Assembly (NCBI GenBank): GCA_963925735.1
Contig: CAWUUH010000030.1
Span: forward strand, 48,452 to 112,451
Direction: 5' to 3'
Length of the DNA: 64,000 bases
Source: UBA4582 sp013204195
GTDB lineage: Bacteria; Pseudomonadota; Gammaproteobacteria; Pseudomonadales; Azotimanducaceae
Shown: positions 52,347 through 62,092 of the stretch, piece after piece
How positions within the stretch are numbered: the stretch's first letter is position 1
How the letters are laid out: the number at the start of each line of letters is the position of its first letter
Translations under genes and position numbers: made by a program
Notes under the pieces: model-generated
Databases searched by the model: none
What the model was told of the DNA's origin: nothing
Seen by the model: the letters and a program-made list of their open reading frames with translations, nothing else

Positions 52347-54370
52347 GTGTTTAACAAGATTTTGATCGCCAATCGCGGTGAGATCGCCTGCCGAGTAATT
52401 CGTACTGCTCGGCACATGGGCATCAAAACAGTCGCGGTCTACTCCGACGCTGACAAGCATGCCCTGCATGTCACCCTGGCAGACGAAGCCGTATGGATCG
52501 GGCCGGCGCCGGCTCGAGAATCCTACTTGTGCGGTGACAAGGTCCTGGAAGCGGCACTGCGCACTGGCGCCCAAGCCATTCACCCTGGTTATGGCTTCCT
52601 GTCTGAGAACGCTGAATTTTGCCGTGCCTGTGAGGCTGCCAACATCGTCTTTATAGGTCCACCGGCCACCGCCGTTGAAGCCATGGGCTCCAAGTCAGCG
52701 GCGAAACGCATTATGGCAAACGCTAACGTACCCTTGGTGCCTGGCTATCATGGCGACGACCAGTCGCCAGCATTGCTGCGCCAACATGCCGACGACATGG
52801 GTTACCCCGTTCTGCTGAAAGCCGTGGCCGGCGGTGGCGGCAAGGGTATGCGCCAGGTATGGTCTGGGGATGAATTTTCTGAAGCCCTTGAAGCCGCCCA
52901 ACGAGAATCACTGAGCAGTTTTGGCAACAGCGACATGCTGGTGGAAAAATATCTGACGCAGCCTCGCCACGTTGAGATTCAGGTGTTCTGCGACAGCCAT
53001 GGCCAGGGCATCTACCTGTCGGAAAGAGACTGTTCCGTACAGCGCCGTACCAAAAGGTCATGGAGGAAGCCCCCGCACCCAACGTATCACTCGAGGTGCG
53101 ACGCCAGATGGGTGAAGCGGCCGTGCAGGCGGCCAGCGCGATAGACTATGAGGGCGCAGGAACTGTCGAGTTTTTATTAGACAGTGACGGGTCCTTCTAT
53201 TTTATGGAGATGAACACGCGCTTGCAGGTGGAACATCCGGTGACCGAAATGGTGACAGGCATTGACCTGGTGGAATGGCAGTTGCGTATTGCCGCCGGCG
53301 AACCCCTACCTCTGGGCCAGCACCAGGTTACCGTCACCGGCCATGCCTTCGAGGCTCGCATCTATGCCGAAGACCCGGACCAAGATTTTATGCCAGCCAC
53401 CGGTGTCTTGAAGTTTTTGCAGACGCCCATGGAAAGCCCTCACGTACGGGTTGATACCGGCGTGCGCCAAGGTGACGAAGTCAGCATCTACTATGACCCC
53501 ATGATCGCCAAACTCATTGTCTGGGGAGAAGACCGGGCTCAAGCGCTGCAGCGCCTGACGGTGGCGTTGACCCAGTATCGGATCGCCGGCCTGACCACCA
53601 ATATTGATTTTTTGTATAACCTCGCCACCAGCGAACCCTTCGCTCAAGCGGATTTAGATACGGGCTTTATCCAAAAGCACCGGGCTCTACTGTTCCTGAA
53701 TCCGAGCATTGACGAACATGAAGCGGTGGCTCTCGCCGCGCTGTACTTATTACTCGCGCAAGCAAACCAGGCTCAAATTTTGGCCAGTCAACATGGTGAA
53801 CCCGACTCACCTTGGCACGGCACATCAGCCTGGCGCATGAACGAGCCACATGTACAGCACCTACAGCTCAGCTACCACGATCAAGCCTGGGAAGTCAGTG
53901 CCGAAAAAAATCCCACCAAGAACCAAGACAGCTTTACACTGACCATAGCTGAAAAAAACCTGCAGGTTAGCGGCACCTTGAACAACGGCGAGCTCAGCGC
54001 AGATATTAATGGCTTCAAGCAGAAATTAGTGGTCGCCGAACACGATGGTATCTACTCGGCCTATCAAAACCAGGGCGCTTTCCAGTTTGCTCGAATCAGC
54101 CCAGATCTAGGCGAGGTGGGCGAAGACAGCCGTGGCGGTAATCCGCGCGCGCCCATGAATGGCACCATCGTCGCCTTGTTAGCTGAAGTCGGCACACGAG
54201 TCGACATCAACACACCGCTGCTAGTCATGGAAGCCATGAAAATGGAACACACGATCCGCGCAAGCCGTGCCGGCCAAGTCCGTGAGTTCTATTACCAAGC
54301 CGGAGATCTCGTGACGGGCGAAGCCGAACTACTGGATTTTCACGCCGATTCAGCTGAGGTCGCCTCCTAG
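52347..54370 (+). pseudogene. liuD: 3-methylcrotonyl-CoA carboxylase alpha subunit, frameshifted
   Basis: GTG start at 52347 behind AGGAGG. The first frame reads a normal biotin-carboxylase N-terminus to SERDCSVQRR and then leaves the family; the second frame resumes at KVMEEAPAPNVS and runs to the end. A single C missing between 53048 and 53049 explains this: adding it restores RRHQKVMEEAP. Restored length is about 674 residues, as expected. ATP-grasp motifs (GGGGKGMR, MEMNTRLQVEHPVTE) are intact and the biotin site AMKM near the C-terminus is present (LLVMEAMKMEHTI). All other codons look conserved, so a sequencing error or very recent mutation is more likely than old decay. Confidence 0.9.
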
Positions 54371-54549
54371 ACCTGCTTCTCTAGTCTTCCCCCCTCACCT
54401 TTCCAATCCTTTTCTGCCGCCCAGCGCCGGTCAGCCGCGCTGTCATGGCCGCCACGGGGGGGCTGTGAACGCCTGCTTGTCGCGAACCGCGAATTGACCT
54501 AGTCTAAGACTCAACTTCAACTCCAAATGTCAAACACAAGGACCAACAG

Positions 54550-56268
54550 ATGTTCGATTTGATTATTCGTGGCGGTACCATTATTGATGGCTCAGGTGAG
54601 CAGCGTTATGTGGCCGATATCGGCATCAAGGATGGCAAGGTCGCAAGGATTGGCGAGATTACTGAGACAGCCACGGAAGAAATCAATGCCGCAGGCAAAC
54701 TGGTCGCACCGGGCTGGGTCGATATTCATACGCACTATGACGGACAGGCCACCTGGGACCCCATTCTCGCACCCTCCAGCTGGCATGGCGTGACCACTGT
54801 CGTGATGGGCAACTGTGGTGTGGGATTCGCGCCGGTTCGCCCTCAGGACCGCGATTTTCTGATCCAACTCATGGAAGGCGTGGAAGACATTCCCGGCGCC
54901 GCCCTGGCGGAAGGCATCAATTGGCAGTGGGAGAGTTTCCCGGAATATTTGGATGCCCTGGCAGCATTTCCGCGTGCTATTGATGTGGCGGCCCAGGTTC
55001 CCCACGGCGCCATTCGCGCCTATGTTATGGGCGAGCGTTGCAATACCGACTACGCCCCCAGCGCCGAGGAAGTGGCGCAGATGGCTGACCTGGTGCGCGA
55101 GGGTGTCGAGGCCGGTGCGCTGGGATTTTCCAGCTCGAAAACCCTGCTCCACAAGGATATCAAGGGCGACTTCATGCCCGGCACCTTCTCAGGCAACGAT
55201 GAGATGCTGGCACTGGGCCTGGGCATGAAGGGGCTGAATAACTCCGTGTTTGAATTGGTTTCCGACCACTTAGGTGAAGACGAAGAATGGGCCTGGGTCA
55301 CCGAGTTCCAAAAACAGACTGGCCTGACCGTAACCCTGATCGCCACCACCGCACCGGCCTATGAGAACGGCAAGATGTATAAGCTCGCCGAGCAAGCGCG
55401 CCAGGAAGGTCGAGAGATCCGGCCCCAGGCGGCGGGCCGACCCACCGGCGTACTGCACGGCCTGCAATCCAGCTTTCATGCCTTTATCGGCCATCCGACG
55501 TTCCGTGACCAACTGGCACAGCTGAGCCACGATGAGCTGGTGAAGGCCATGTCAGACCCGGCCATGAAGGCCCAAGTTCTGGCAGAAGAGTCTTTGATTA
55601 AAGGCGGCTTGATGCAAAATCTGGCGCAACTGATGAATCAGGTGTTCCCACTGGGTGATAATCCCAACTATGAGCCTGATGCCGAAGACAGCGTTGCGGG
55701 TATCGCCCGCGCTCAAGGTCAAGACCCCATGGAGGTCATGTACGACCTCTTAGTGGCCAACGACGGTAAGGAATTGTTCTATCAGCCGCTGGGTGGCTAT
55801 CAGGGCTTCTCTCTCGACGCACAGAAGAAGTTGTTGGAGCATCCCAATGTATTGTTCGGCTTAAGTGATGGCGGCGCCCACTGTGGTGTCATCGCCGATG
55901 CTGGCATGCCGACCTTTATCATGACCCACTGGGGCCGGGATCGTACCAAGGGCGACAAGATGAGCCTGGAGTTTATCGTGCAGGCATTAACTTCCAATAC
56001 GGCCGAGGCCTTTGGCATGTTTGACCGCGGCCGAATTCAAGAAGGCTGGATGGCTGACATCAACATCATCGACTTCGAGGCCATGCGCCTGTTTCGACCT
56101 GAGGCGATCTTCGACTTACCCGCTGGCGGGCGCCGTCTGGTGCAGCGAGCTGGCGGCTATGAAGCCACGATCAAGGCCGGCGAAGTGATCTTCAGAAACG
56201 GCGAACACACTGGCGCGCTGCCAGGCAAACTCGTCAGACGTTCCAACCAGGTACACGCCGCGCGCTAG
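54550..56268 (+). CDS. D-aminoacylase-like amidohydrolase
   Basis: 572 residues. DLIIRGGTIIDGSGEQ, APGWVDIHTHYDGQATWDP with metal His residues, MGNCGVGFAP, and SDGGAHCG with DGGAHCGV near the end are typical of the N-acyl-D-amino-acid deacylase/dihydroorotase-like subset of the amidohydrolase superfamily. Likely Zn-dependent hydrolysis of an N-acyl or cyclic amide in the cytoplasm; the substrate is unknown. It follows liuD by 179 bp and may be read from its own promoter. Confidence 0.85.
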   Translation: MFDLIIRGGTIIDGSGEQRYVADIGIKDGKVARIGEITETATEEINAAGKLVAPGWVDIHTHYDGQATWDPILAPSSWHGVTTVVMGNCGVGFAPVRPQDRDFLIQLMEGVEDIPGAALAEGINWQWESFPEYLDALAAFPRAIDVAAQVPHGAIRAYVMGERCNTDYAPSAEEVAQMADLVREGVEAGALGFSSSKTLLHKDIKGDFMPGTFSGNDEMLALGLGMKGLNNSVFELVSDHLGEDEEWAWVTEFQKQTGLTVTLIATTAPAYENGKMYKLAEQARQEGREIRPQAAGRPTGVLHGLQSSFHAFIGHPTFRDQLAQLSHDELVKAMSDPAMKAQVLAEESLIKGGLMQNLAQLMNQVFPLGDNPNYEPDAEDSVAGIARAQGQDPMEVMYDLLVANDGKELFYQPLGGYQGFSLDAQKKLLEHPNVLFGLSDGGAHCGVIADAGMPTFIMTHWGRDRTKGDKMSLEFIVQALTSNTAEAFGMFDRGRIQEGWMADINIIDFEAMRLFRPEAIFDLPAGGRRLVQRAGGYEATIKAGEVIFRNGEHTGALPGKLVRRSNQVHAAR

Positions 56269-56350
56269 AGCGCGGCTGACATGAGGGGTCCCGAACACCA
56301 ACAAGCCCCCGTCTGAGGGTTGTCGGGACACTAGCCCATTCATCCCCTTG

Positions 56351-56372
56351 CATCCCCTTGCCTAAGGGGATG
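56351..56372. terminator. Stem-loop after the amidohydrolase gene
   Basis: CATCCCCTT and AAGGGGATG, 9-bp arms around GCCT, followed by ATCATTTT. A copy of the first ten bases precedes it (56341-56350). Another imperfect stem lies at about 56288-56331. Probably terminates the amidohydrolase transcript. Confidence 0.6.
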
Positions 56373-56402
56373 ATCATTTTCGACAAAATCATCCAACCCC
56401 CT

Positions 56403-56430
56403 TTGACACTGGCTATTTATACAGTATTAT
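56403..56430 (+). promoter_or_regulatory. Sigma70 promoter with embedded LexA box
   Basis: TTGACA (56403-56408) and TATTAT (56425-56430) with a 16-bp spacer. The spacer is exactly CTGGCTATTTATACAG, a CTG-N10-CAG LexA box matching the E. coli consensus at 13 of 16 positions when read on the other strand. The topB start is 38 bp after the -10. This layout would let LexA block RNA polymerase. Confidence 0.8.
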
Positions 56431-56467
56431 TCTGCTATCGATCTGTTACTGGTGCCCGCGAACGCTG

Positions 56468-58525
56468 ATGAAGCTCTATATTGCCGAAAAGCCCAGTCTT
56501 GGCCGCGCCATCGCCGAAGTCTTGCCCAAGCCCCACAAAAAGGCCGACGGCTATATCATGGTGGGTAATGGCGATTGTGTCAGCTGGTGTGTGGGTCACC
56601 TGCTAGAGCAGGCTGAACCCGATGCCTATGATGCCAAATTCAAACAATGGCAGTTGGAACATTTGCCTATTGTGCCCGAGAAATGGCAACTCAAACCCAA
56701 ACCCACCAGCCGCAAACAACTGGCGGTGCTGCGCCAGCTGATCAAAGACGCCGATGAACTCGTCCACGCCGGTGACCCGGATCGCGAGGGTCAGCTACTG
56801 GTTGACCAGGTTATCGATTACCTGGGTGTTAAGGGCGCCAAACGCGCGTCTATTCAACGTTGCTTGATCAACGATCTCAATCCCACCGCCGTTACCCGCG
56901 CCCTGGGTCAGCTGCGCGATAATCGAGAGTTCGCGCCGTTGTCCACCTCGGCACTGGCCCGCTCGCGGGCAGATTGGCTCTACGGCATCAATATGACCCG
57001 GGCCTTTACCCTGCAGGGTCGCAAGGTCGGCTATCAGGGCGTCTTGTCTGTCGGTCGAGTTCAAACGCCCTTGCTGGGACTCGTCGTCGCTCGGGACATT
57101 GAGATCGAGCACTTTGTCTCAAAACCCTTTTACCAGGTCATCGCCCATCTGCTGGCCGCCAATGGCGACCGGTTCAAGGCCCGCTGGCAACCCAGCGAAG
57201 AATGTCTGCCCTGGCAAGATGAAGAAGGCCGGGTGCTGTCACGGGGCTTGGCGGAAAATGTCGCCAAGCGAATTACCCAGCAACCAGCGACAGTAACCCA
57301 CTGCAGCATTAAGCGGCGACAACAGGCAGCCCCCCTGCCCTATAACTTATCTAGTTTGCAAATCGATGCCGCGAAACGCTTTAGCATGAGTGCGAAGACC
57401 GTCCTGGACACCTGCCAGAGCCTGTATGAGCGCCATAAGCTTTTGACCTACCCTCGCTCTGACTCACGCTATCTGCCCAAAGAACACCTCAAGGATCGTC
57501 ATGGGGTGCTGGATGCCATCAAAAATAACAGCCAGACACTGGCGGCTGCCGTAGCCCAGGCTGACACCAGTTTGGTGAGTAAAGCCTGGGATGACAAAAA
57601 AGTCGAGGCCCACCACGCCATTATTCCCACGGCACGCAAGCTCGATACCAGCAAGCTCAGCAAAGCCGAGCGTGACATTTATGAGCTCGCGGCTCGGCAA
57701 TACCTGATTCAGTTCTACCCCCATCACCAATGGCAAGAAAGTCAGATTGAATTGGCGATTGCCGGCGGCGCGTTTATTGCCAAAGCCAGTGAGCCTCTGA
57801 TAGCCGGTTGGAAGCAGCTGTTCTCGAATAGAGAGCCGAGCAGAGAGTCGAGCAGAGAGTCGAGCAGAGAGCCAAGCAAGCAACCACCGCAGGATGCCGC
57901 CCTCAACAGCCACCTGCCAACATTAAAAAAAGGTGACGTCTGCCACAGCGAAACCGGCGAGGTGCTGGCGAAGGAAACGACGCCGCCCAAGCCCTTTGAC
58001 GATGCCAGCCTGCTCGCGGCCATGACCGGTATCGCCCGTTACGTGCAGGATCCAGAAATCAGGCGGGTGTTAAAAGAAACCGATGGCCTGGGTACCGAAG
58101 CCACTCGAGCGGGCATTATCGAGCTGTTATTCAGCCGCGGGTTCCTGCACCGCCAAGGCAAGACTATCCGCTCAACCCCTGCGGGCAAAGGCTTGATCAC
58201 CAGCCTGCCATTAATGGCCACCACCCCTGACATGACTGCTCAGTGGGAAACGCTGTTGAGCGCCATCAGCCGCAAGGAAACCAGTTACCAGGCCTTCATG
58301 TCGCCGTTGGAAACCGCTCTGAAGGATCTCATCATTCAAAGCCAGGTGCAGCTGCCAACGGGCTTGAAGGACGTTCAGGCTAACAAGCCGGCGTTCAAAA
58401 AAACCTACAAAAAAGCCTTCAAAAAAGCCGACAAAAAGCCCACAACCAGCACCCGTAGCAAAACTCCGACCAAAACCCCGACCAAAACCGCGACCAAAGC
58501 CCGGGCCAAAGCACCAGCCGCGTAA
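56468..58525 (+). CDS. topB: DNA topoisomerase III
   Basis: 685 residues. Toprim motif with D103-P-D105-R-E107, active-site Y328 in LLTYPRSDSRYLP, SALARSRADWLYGINMTRA and SVGRVQTPLL. Type IA enzyme that decatenates DNA and resolves recombination intermediates. The C-terminus ends in a Lys/Thr-rich tail (about 640-685) and has no visible zinc-finger cysteines. Residues about 455-472 are Arg/Glu/Ser repeats made by the DNA array at 57830. Controlled by the LexA-type promoter just upstream, so probably SOS-inducible. Confidence 0.92.
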   Translation: MKLYIAEKPSLGRAIAEVLPKPHKKADGYIMVGNGDCVSWCVGHLLEQAEPDAYDAKFKQWQLEHLPIVPEKWQLKPKPTSRKQLAVLRQLIKDADELVHAGDPDREGQLLVDQVIDYLGVKGAKRASIQRCLINDLNPTAVTRALGQLRDNREFAPLSTSALARSRADWLYGINMTRAFTLQGRKVGYQGVLSVGRVQTPLLGLVVARDIEIEHFVSKPFYQVIAHLLAANGDRFKARWQPSEECLPWQDEEGRVLSRGLAENVAKRITQQPATVTHCSIKRRQQAAPLPYNLSSLQIDAAKRFSMSAKTVLDTCQSLYERHKLLTYPRSDSRYLPKEHLKDRHGVLDAIKNNSQTLAAAVAQADTSLVSKAWDDKKVEAHHAIIPTARKLDTSKLSKAERDIYELAARQYLIQFYPHHQWQESQIELAIAGGAFIAKASEPLIAGWKQLFSNREPSRESSRESSREPSKQPPQDAALNSHLPTLKKGDVCHSETGEVLAKETTPPKPFDDASLLAAMTGIARYVQDPEIRRVLKETDGLGTEATRAGIIELLFSRGFLHRQGKTIRSTPAGKGLITSLPLMATTPDMTAQWETLLSAISRKETSYQAFMSPLETALKDLIIQSQVQLPTGLKDVQANKPAFKKTYKKAFKKADKKPTTSTRSKTPTKTPTKTATKARAKAPAA
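57830..57877. repeat. 12-bp in-frame tandem repeat, four copies
   Basis: Unit AGAGAGTCGAGC with variants; 57830-57841, 57842-57853, 57854-57865, 57866-57877. Encodes REPS/RESS/RESS/REPS inside topB, keeping frame. Confidence 0.95.
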
Positions 58526-58626
58526 CCATTGCCACCCTTGGCTGCGATCGGCCATACTTTGACCCCTGCGAGCCTGGTCTTCAGAACCCAGTCTGTAGAA
58601 CCCGATCTGCTACCAGAGCGCACAAC

Positions 58627-59442
58627 ATGTCTGAGTCTGATACTGACACACAACCTCAAGCGCCTAACGGCATGCCACCGGACTACCTCAGCGGCAACAA
58701 AACGGCCTGGCAAGACAAGGCCGCAGACTATATTGATGCCGCGGAAACCGCTTGGGACTCAGACCAACCTTACTGGGGCGTCTTCGGTATCCCTGACACC
58801 CACACTCGCCTATTACCCGAGGACATGTCGGGTCTGCATTGTATTGAGCTGGGGTGTGGCACCGCTTATGTCTCTGCCTGGATGCGACGGCGTGGCGCGA
58901 CGGTGGTCGCCCTGGATCCGACGCCGAATCAACTGACCACTGCTCGACGCTTGCAACAGCAGCATGGACTGGAGTTTGAGATCATCGAGGGCTTCGCTGA
59001 GTCTGTACCCCTCCCTGACGGGAGTTTCGATTTTGCCATCTCTGAATATGGCGCCGCACTATGGTCAGACCCTTATCTCTGGATTCCCGAGGCGGCACGA
59101 CTCCTCAAGCCCGGCGGTCAATTGGTGCTCTTGACCAACTCGGCACTCATGATGATGTGCGCCCGTGACTATGAGTCCGATGGCCCCGTGGGCGAGCAAC
59201 TGCTGCGGCCCTACTTCGATATGCACCGGATTCAATGGCCCGACTGTCCGGGCCAAACCGAGTTCCATCTCAATCACGGCGACTGGATCAGCTTGTTCAC
59301 GGCCAACCAATTGGTGGTCGAACGGCTGGTTGAGCTGCGCGTTCCGCCAGGTGCCGAGACCCGCTACGACTGGGCTGACAGGGACTGGGGCAACCAGTGG
59401 CCGCTTGAAGAAGCTTGGGTGGTACGCAAGGCTGTCGTCTGA
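58627..59442 (+). CDS. Class I SAM-dependent methyltransferase
   Basis: 271 residues. SAM motif IELGCGTAYVSAWMRRRGATVVALDPTPNQL, then FAISEYGAALW (motif II) and LLKPGGQLVLLTNSA (motif III). Methyltransferase_11-type; the substrate is unknown. The P450 gene follows 150 bp later, so the two might modify the same compound, but no operon signal was seen. Confidence 0.85.
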   Translation: MSESDTDTQPQAPNGMPPDYLSGNKTAWQDKAADYIDAAETAWDSDQPYWGVFGIPDTHTRLLPEDMSGLHCIELGCGTAYVSAWMRRRGATVVALDPTPNQLTTARRLQQQHGLEFEIIEGFAESVPLPDGSFDFAISEYGAALWSDPYLWIPEAARLLKPGGQLVLLTNSALMMMCARDYESDGPVGEQLLRPYFDMHRIQWPDCPGQTEFHLNHGDWISLFTANQLVVERLVELRVPPGAETRYDWADRDWGNQWPLEEAWVVRKAVV

Positions 59443-59592
59443 ACACTAGGCCACCAACTCGCTAAAGCCACAACGCTCCGTGGCTATTCGCCAACCTCCT
59501 TCAAATCTGGCAGTATTCCAACCAATCGCTCGCGTGCTGCAATCATTGGTAACCGCGAGCACTCACCGTTTCTCTATAGCAGGTCGCCAGCC

Positions 59593-60855
59593 ATGTCAGA
59601 TATGTCAGAACGCACCCAATCACCGGCCCTTGACCAAGCCCTGGTCAATCCTGTCGTCTGGTCAGATGAACAAGCCATTCACGAGACCCTGGCCTGGTTG
59701 CGCCAACATGACCCGGTACGCAAAATTTCACCGGCCGGCTTTGAGCCCTTTTGGTCCATCACCAAGTATGACGATATCAAAGCCATAGAAGCTAACCGGG
59801 CTTTTATCTGTGACCCAAGACCGACTCTGGCACCCATCATGGTCAACGAAGCCATTATGGCCCTGACTGGCCGCAAGCATCTGGTGCGCTCGTTAGTGCA
59901 GATGGATGACCCGGATCATCGCGCCTACCGCATGTTGACCCAGGGCTGGTTCATGGGCTCCAACCTGCGCAAACTGCAGGGTCGAATCGATGAGTTGGCG
60001 ACGCTGTATGTAGATCGCATGCTGGACATGGATGGCGCCTGTGACTTCGTCAAGGATGTTTCCATGTGGTATCCCTTGCGAGTCATTATGTCGGTACTTG
60101 GCGTGCCGGAAGAGGATGAGGCTTATATGCTCAAGCTCACCCAGGAATTATTTGGCGCCGCTGACCCGGATGTGCAGCGCTCTTTCGAGATTACCGACAT
60201 CAACAATGTCATTCTTGATTTCGAAAGCTACTTCGCCAAGATCACCGAGGCGCGACGCAAAAATCCAACTGATGATGTTGCCACCGTGATTGCGAACGCG
60301 AAGATTAACGGCGAACCCATCCCGGTCAACGACGCTAACGGTTACTACATCATCGTCGCTACGGCCGGTCACGATACGACCAGCGCCTCTACCGCGGGCG
60401 GTCTGTTGGCATTACTGCAGAACCCTGACCAGTTTGCTCTGCTGCGCTCTGACCCTGAACGGTATTTGCCAACTTTCATCGACGAAGCCATTCGCTGGGT
60501 GACACCGGTACGCCACTTTATGCGTACCGCAACGCAAGACACTGAACTGCGGGGCCAAACTATTAAAGCTGGCGAGTCAGTGATTCTGTGGTATCCATCG
60601 GCGAATCGCGATGAAGAGATTTTTAACCAGCCCTTTGAATTCAAGGTTGATCGTCATGATGCCAAGCAACTGGCGTTCGGCTTTGGCGCCCACGTGTGTT
60701 TGGGCCAGCATCTGGCGCGCATGGAAATGACGGCACTGTTTAAGGAGCTCATCAAACGGGTCAAGCATATTGAGCTGGCCGGCGAGCCACGCTATAGCCA
60801 GTCGACCTTTGTCGGCGGCTTGAAGAACCTGCCGATCCGCTTTGAGAGGGCCTGA
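59593..60855 (+). CDS. Cytochrome P450 (class I bacterial type, not CYP153)
   Basis: 420 residues. Heme C369 in FGFGAHVCLGQ, I-helix AGHDTTSAS (258-266), ExxR E298/R301. Motifs FEPFWSITKYDDI and LLALLQNPDQFALLRSDP resemble terpene- or steroid-hydroxylating bacterial P450s (CYP107/108/125-like level of resemblance); the exact family was not determined. Needs an external ferredoxin. Weak ribosome site. Confidence 0.88.
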   Translation: MSDMSERTQSPALDQALVNPVVWSDEQAIHETLAWLRQHDPVRKISPAGFEPFWSITKYDDIKAIEANRAFICDPRPTLAPIMVNEAIMALTGRKHLVRSLVQMDDPDHRAYRMLTQGWFMGSNLRKLQGRIDELATLYVDRMLDMDGACDFVKDVSMWYPLRVIMSVLGVPEEDEAYMLKLTQELFGAADPDVQRSFEITDINNVILDFESYFAKITEARRKNPTDDVATVIANAKINGEPIPVNDANGYYIIVATAGHDTTSASTAGGLLALLQNPDQFALLRSDPERYLPTFIDEAIRWVTPVRHFMRTATQDTELRGQTIKAGESVILWYPSANRDEEIFNQPFEFKVDRHDAKQLAFGFGAHVCLGQHLARMEMTALFKELIKRVKHIELAGEPRYSQSTFVGGLKNLPIRFERA

Positions 60856-60869
60856 GATATCGGCATAAC

Positions 60870-60891
60870 GCCCGGTATTCGACTACCGGGC
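60870..60891. terminator. Stem-loop between P450 and SGNH genes
   Basis: GCCCGGTA and TACCGGGC around TTCGAC. Convergent gene position fits a terminator, but the U-run is missing. Confidence 0.5.
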
Positions 60892-60917
60892 ATCAGCCGG
60901 TCGAGCCGCTAGTAGAT

Positions 60918-62063
60918 CTAAAAATAGGTACCATTGAAGACCCGACTCGCGAAGCGTTCTCCCATCCGCCGGTAACCCGCAGGATTCGGGTGCAACAGGT
61001 CGGGCAGATCAGCCGCGTCTGCCGCACTGAACAATTCAAGGCCATCTAGGTAATGCAGGTTTGAGTCCCCCGCTTGATTGCGCAGCAACACCAGTTCAGT
61101 CATCAGTTCACGAATCCGCTTTAGAGACAATGCTCCCTGACGCAGCCGCTCATTACCCTCATGGGTGCGAAACTTACCTTCTTGGTCTGGCAACGTTGGG
61201 CCGGGACTATCTTCGGCACTGGGACAATAGATCGGCGAGACTAGAATAATGGGCGTCTGCTTATGACCTTCCCTGAGTGTATCCAAAAAGCCGTGCAACG
61301 CTGACGGGAAGACTCGCTCGCGCATGGAATCCATATTCACCAGATTAATACCCACCTTCAAGGTGATCAGCTCCGCCGGCAAGTCACGCATTGCTCGAGC
61401 GACAAACTGATCCAGATGACATTGACCGGCGAAGCCAAAGGACTGCAGATTGACCTGCTGCTGCCCCGCGTAAGCCGCTACCGCCGGCCAGGTGCCAGTG
61501 GGCGAATCAGCTTCCATACAATGACTGATGGAACTGCCATAGTGCATCCAGCGCGGCCGCTCGTCGGTTACTGCACGCATCACACTATTGGGCGCCAGTT
61601 TGAGACTGCGTATTTCCAGAAAAGCATTGTGAGGCAGCCAGAGTTCATAGCTGTTCTCACCACTGGGCAAGTCATCAAATCGTATGCTGTAGGCCTCACC
61701 CCTGACCAACTCAAACTCGCCAGGCTTGGCAGGATTAAGCTTGATACTATTCCCGGCATCAACCTGGGTCTGGCGAATGGCATCGTGATTCACCATCAAG
61801 TCAAAACTCACAGGACGCGGCGCAGATGGTGGGGTAAACATTCGCGTGCTTTGCACCTGCAACTCAATAAACGCCGAGTCTGTGACGAGAGACAGCCTCA
61901 CCCCGGAGGGCATTCGAACAATCACATCCATCACAGCCGGCACCTGAGGTCGGGTCCAGGCCGGCAACCGACGTGGACTCAAGCCCGCTGGCCGCTGATC
62001 AAAGTCGAGCGCACCCGGAAACCGAATACCAGCAGTTAACAAATCAGAATGATGGATCAACAT
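60918..62063 (-). CDS. SGNH/GDSL-family hydrolase
   Basis: 381 residues. Catalytic Ser at about 178 in YGSSISH, oxyanion Gly in SFGFAGQ, Asn in KVGINLVN, and DLPDLLHPN near the C-terminus with Asp and His of the triad. The N-terminal 150 residues form a beta-rich region as in carbohydrate-esterase-type SGNH proteins. Could de-esterify a sugar or lipid. Reads towards the P450; its start lies next to a large REP-like repeat. Confidence 0.8.
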   Translation of the reverse strand: MLIHHSDLLTAGIRFPGALDFDQRPAGLSPRRLPAWTRPQVPAVMDVIVRMPSGVRLSLVTDSAFIELQVQSTRMFTPPSAPRPVSFDLMVNHDAIRQTQVDAGNSIKLNPAKPGEFELVRGEAYSIRFDDLPSGENSYELWLPHNAFLEIRSLKLAPNSVMRAVTDERPRWMHYGSSISHCMEADSPTGTWPAVAAYAGQQQVNLQSFGFAGQCHLDQFVARAMRDLPAELITLKVGINLVNMDSMRERVFPSALHGFLDTLREGHKQTPIILVSPIYCPSAEDSPGPTLPDQEGKFRTHEGNERLRQGALSLKRIRELMTELVLLRNQAGDSNLHYLDGLELFSAADAADLPDLLHPNPAGYRRMGERFASRVFNGTYF

Positions 62064-62092
62064 AGCGATTCCAGCCGAAGAATAAATGGAAT

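Noticed and set aside
53040..53070. Programmed ribosomal frameshift in liuD
   Set aside because: No slippery heptamer followed by a stem was seen and MCC alpha is not known to use frameshifting; a missing base explains it better.
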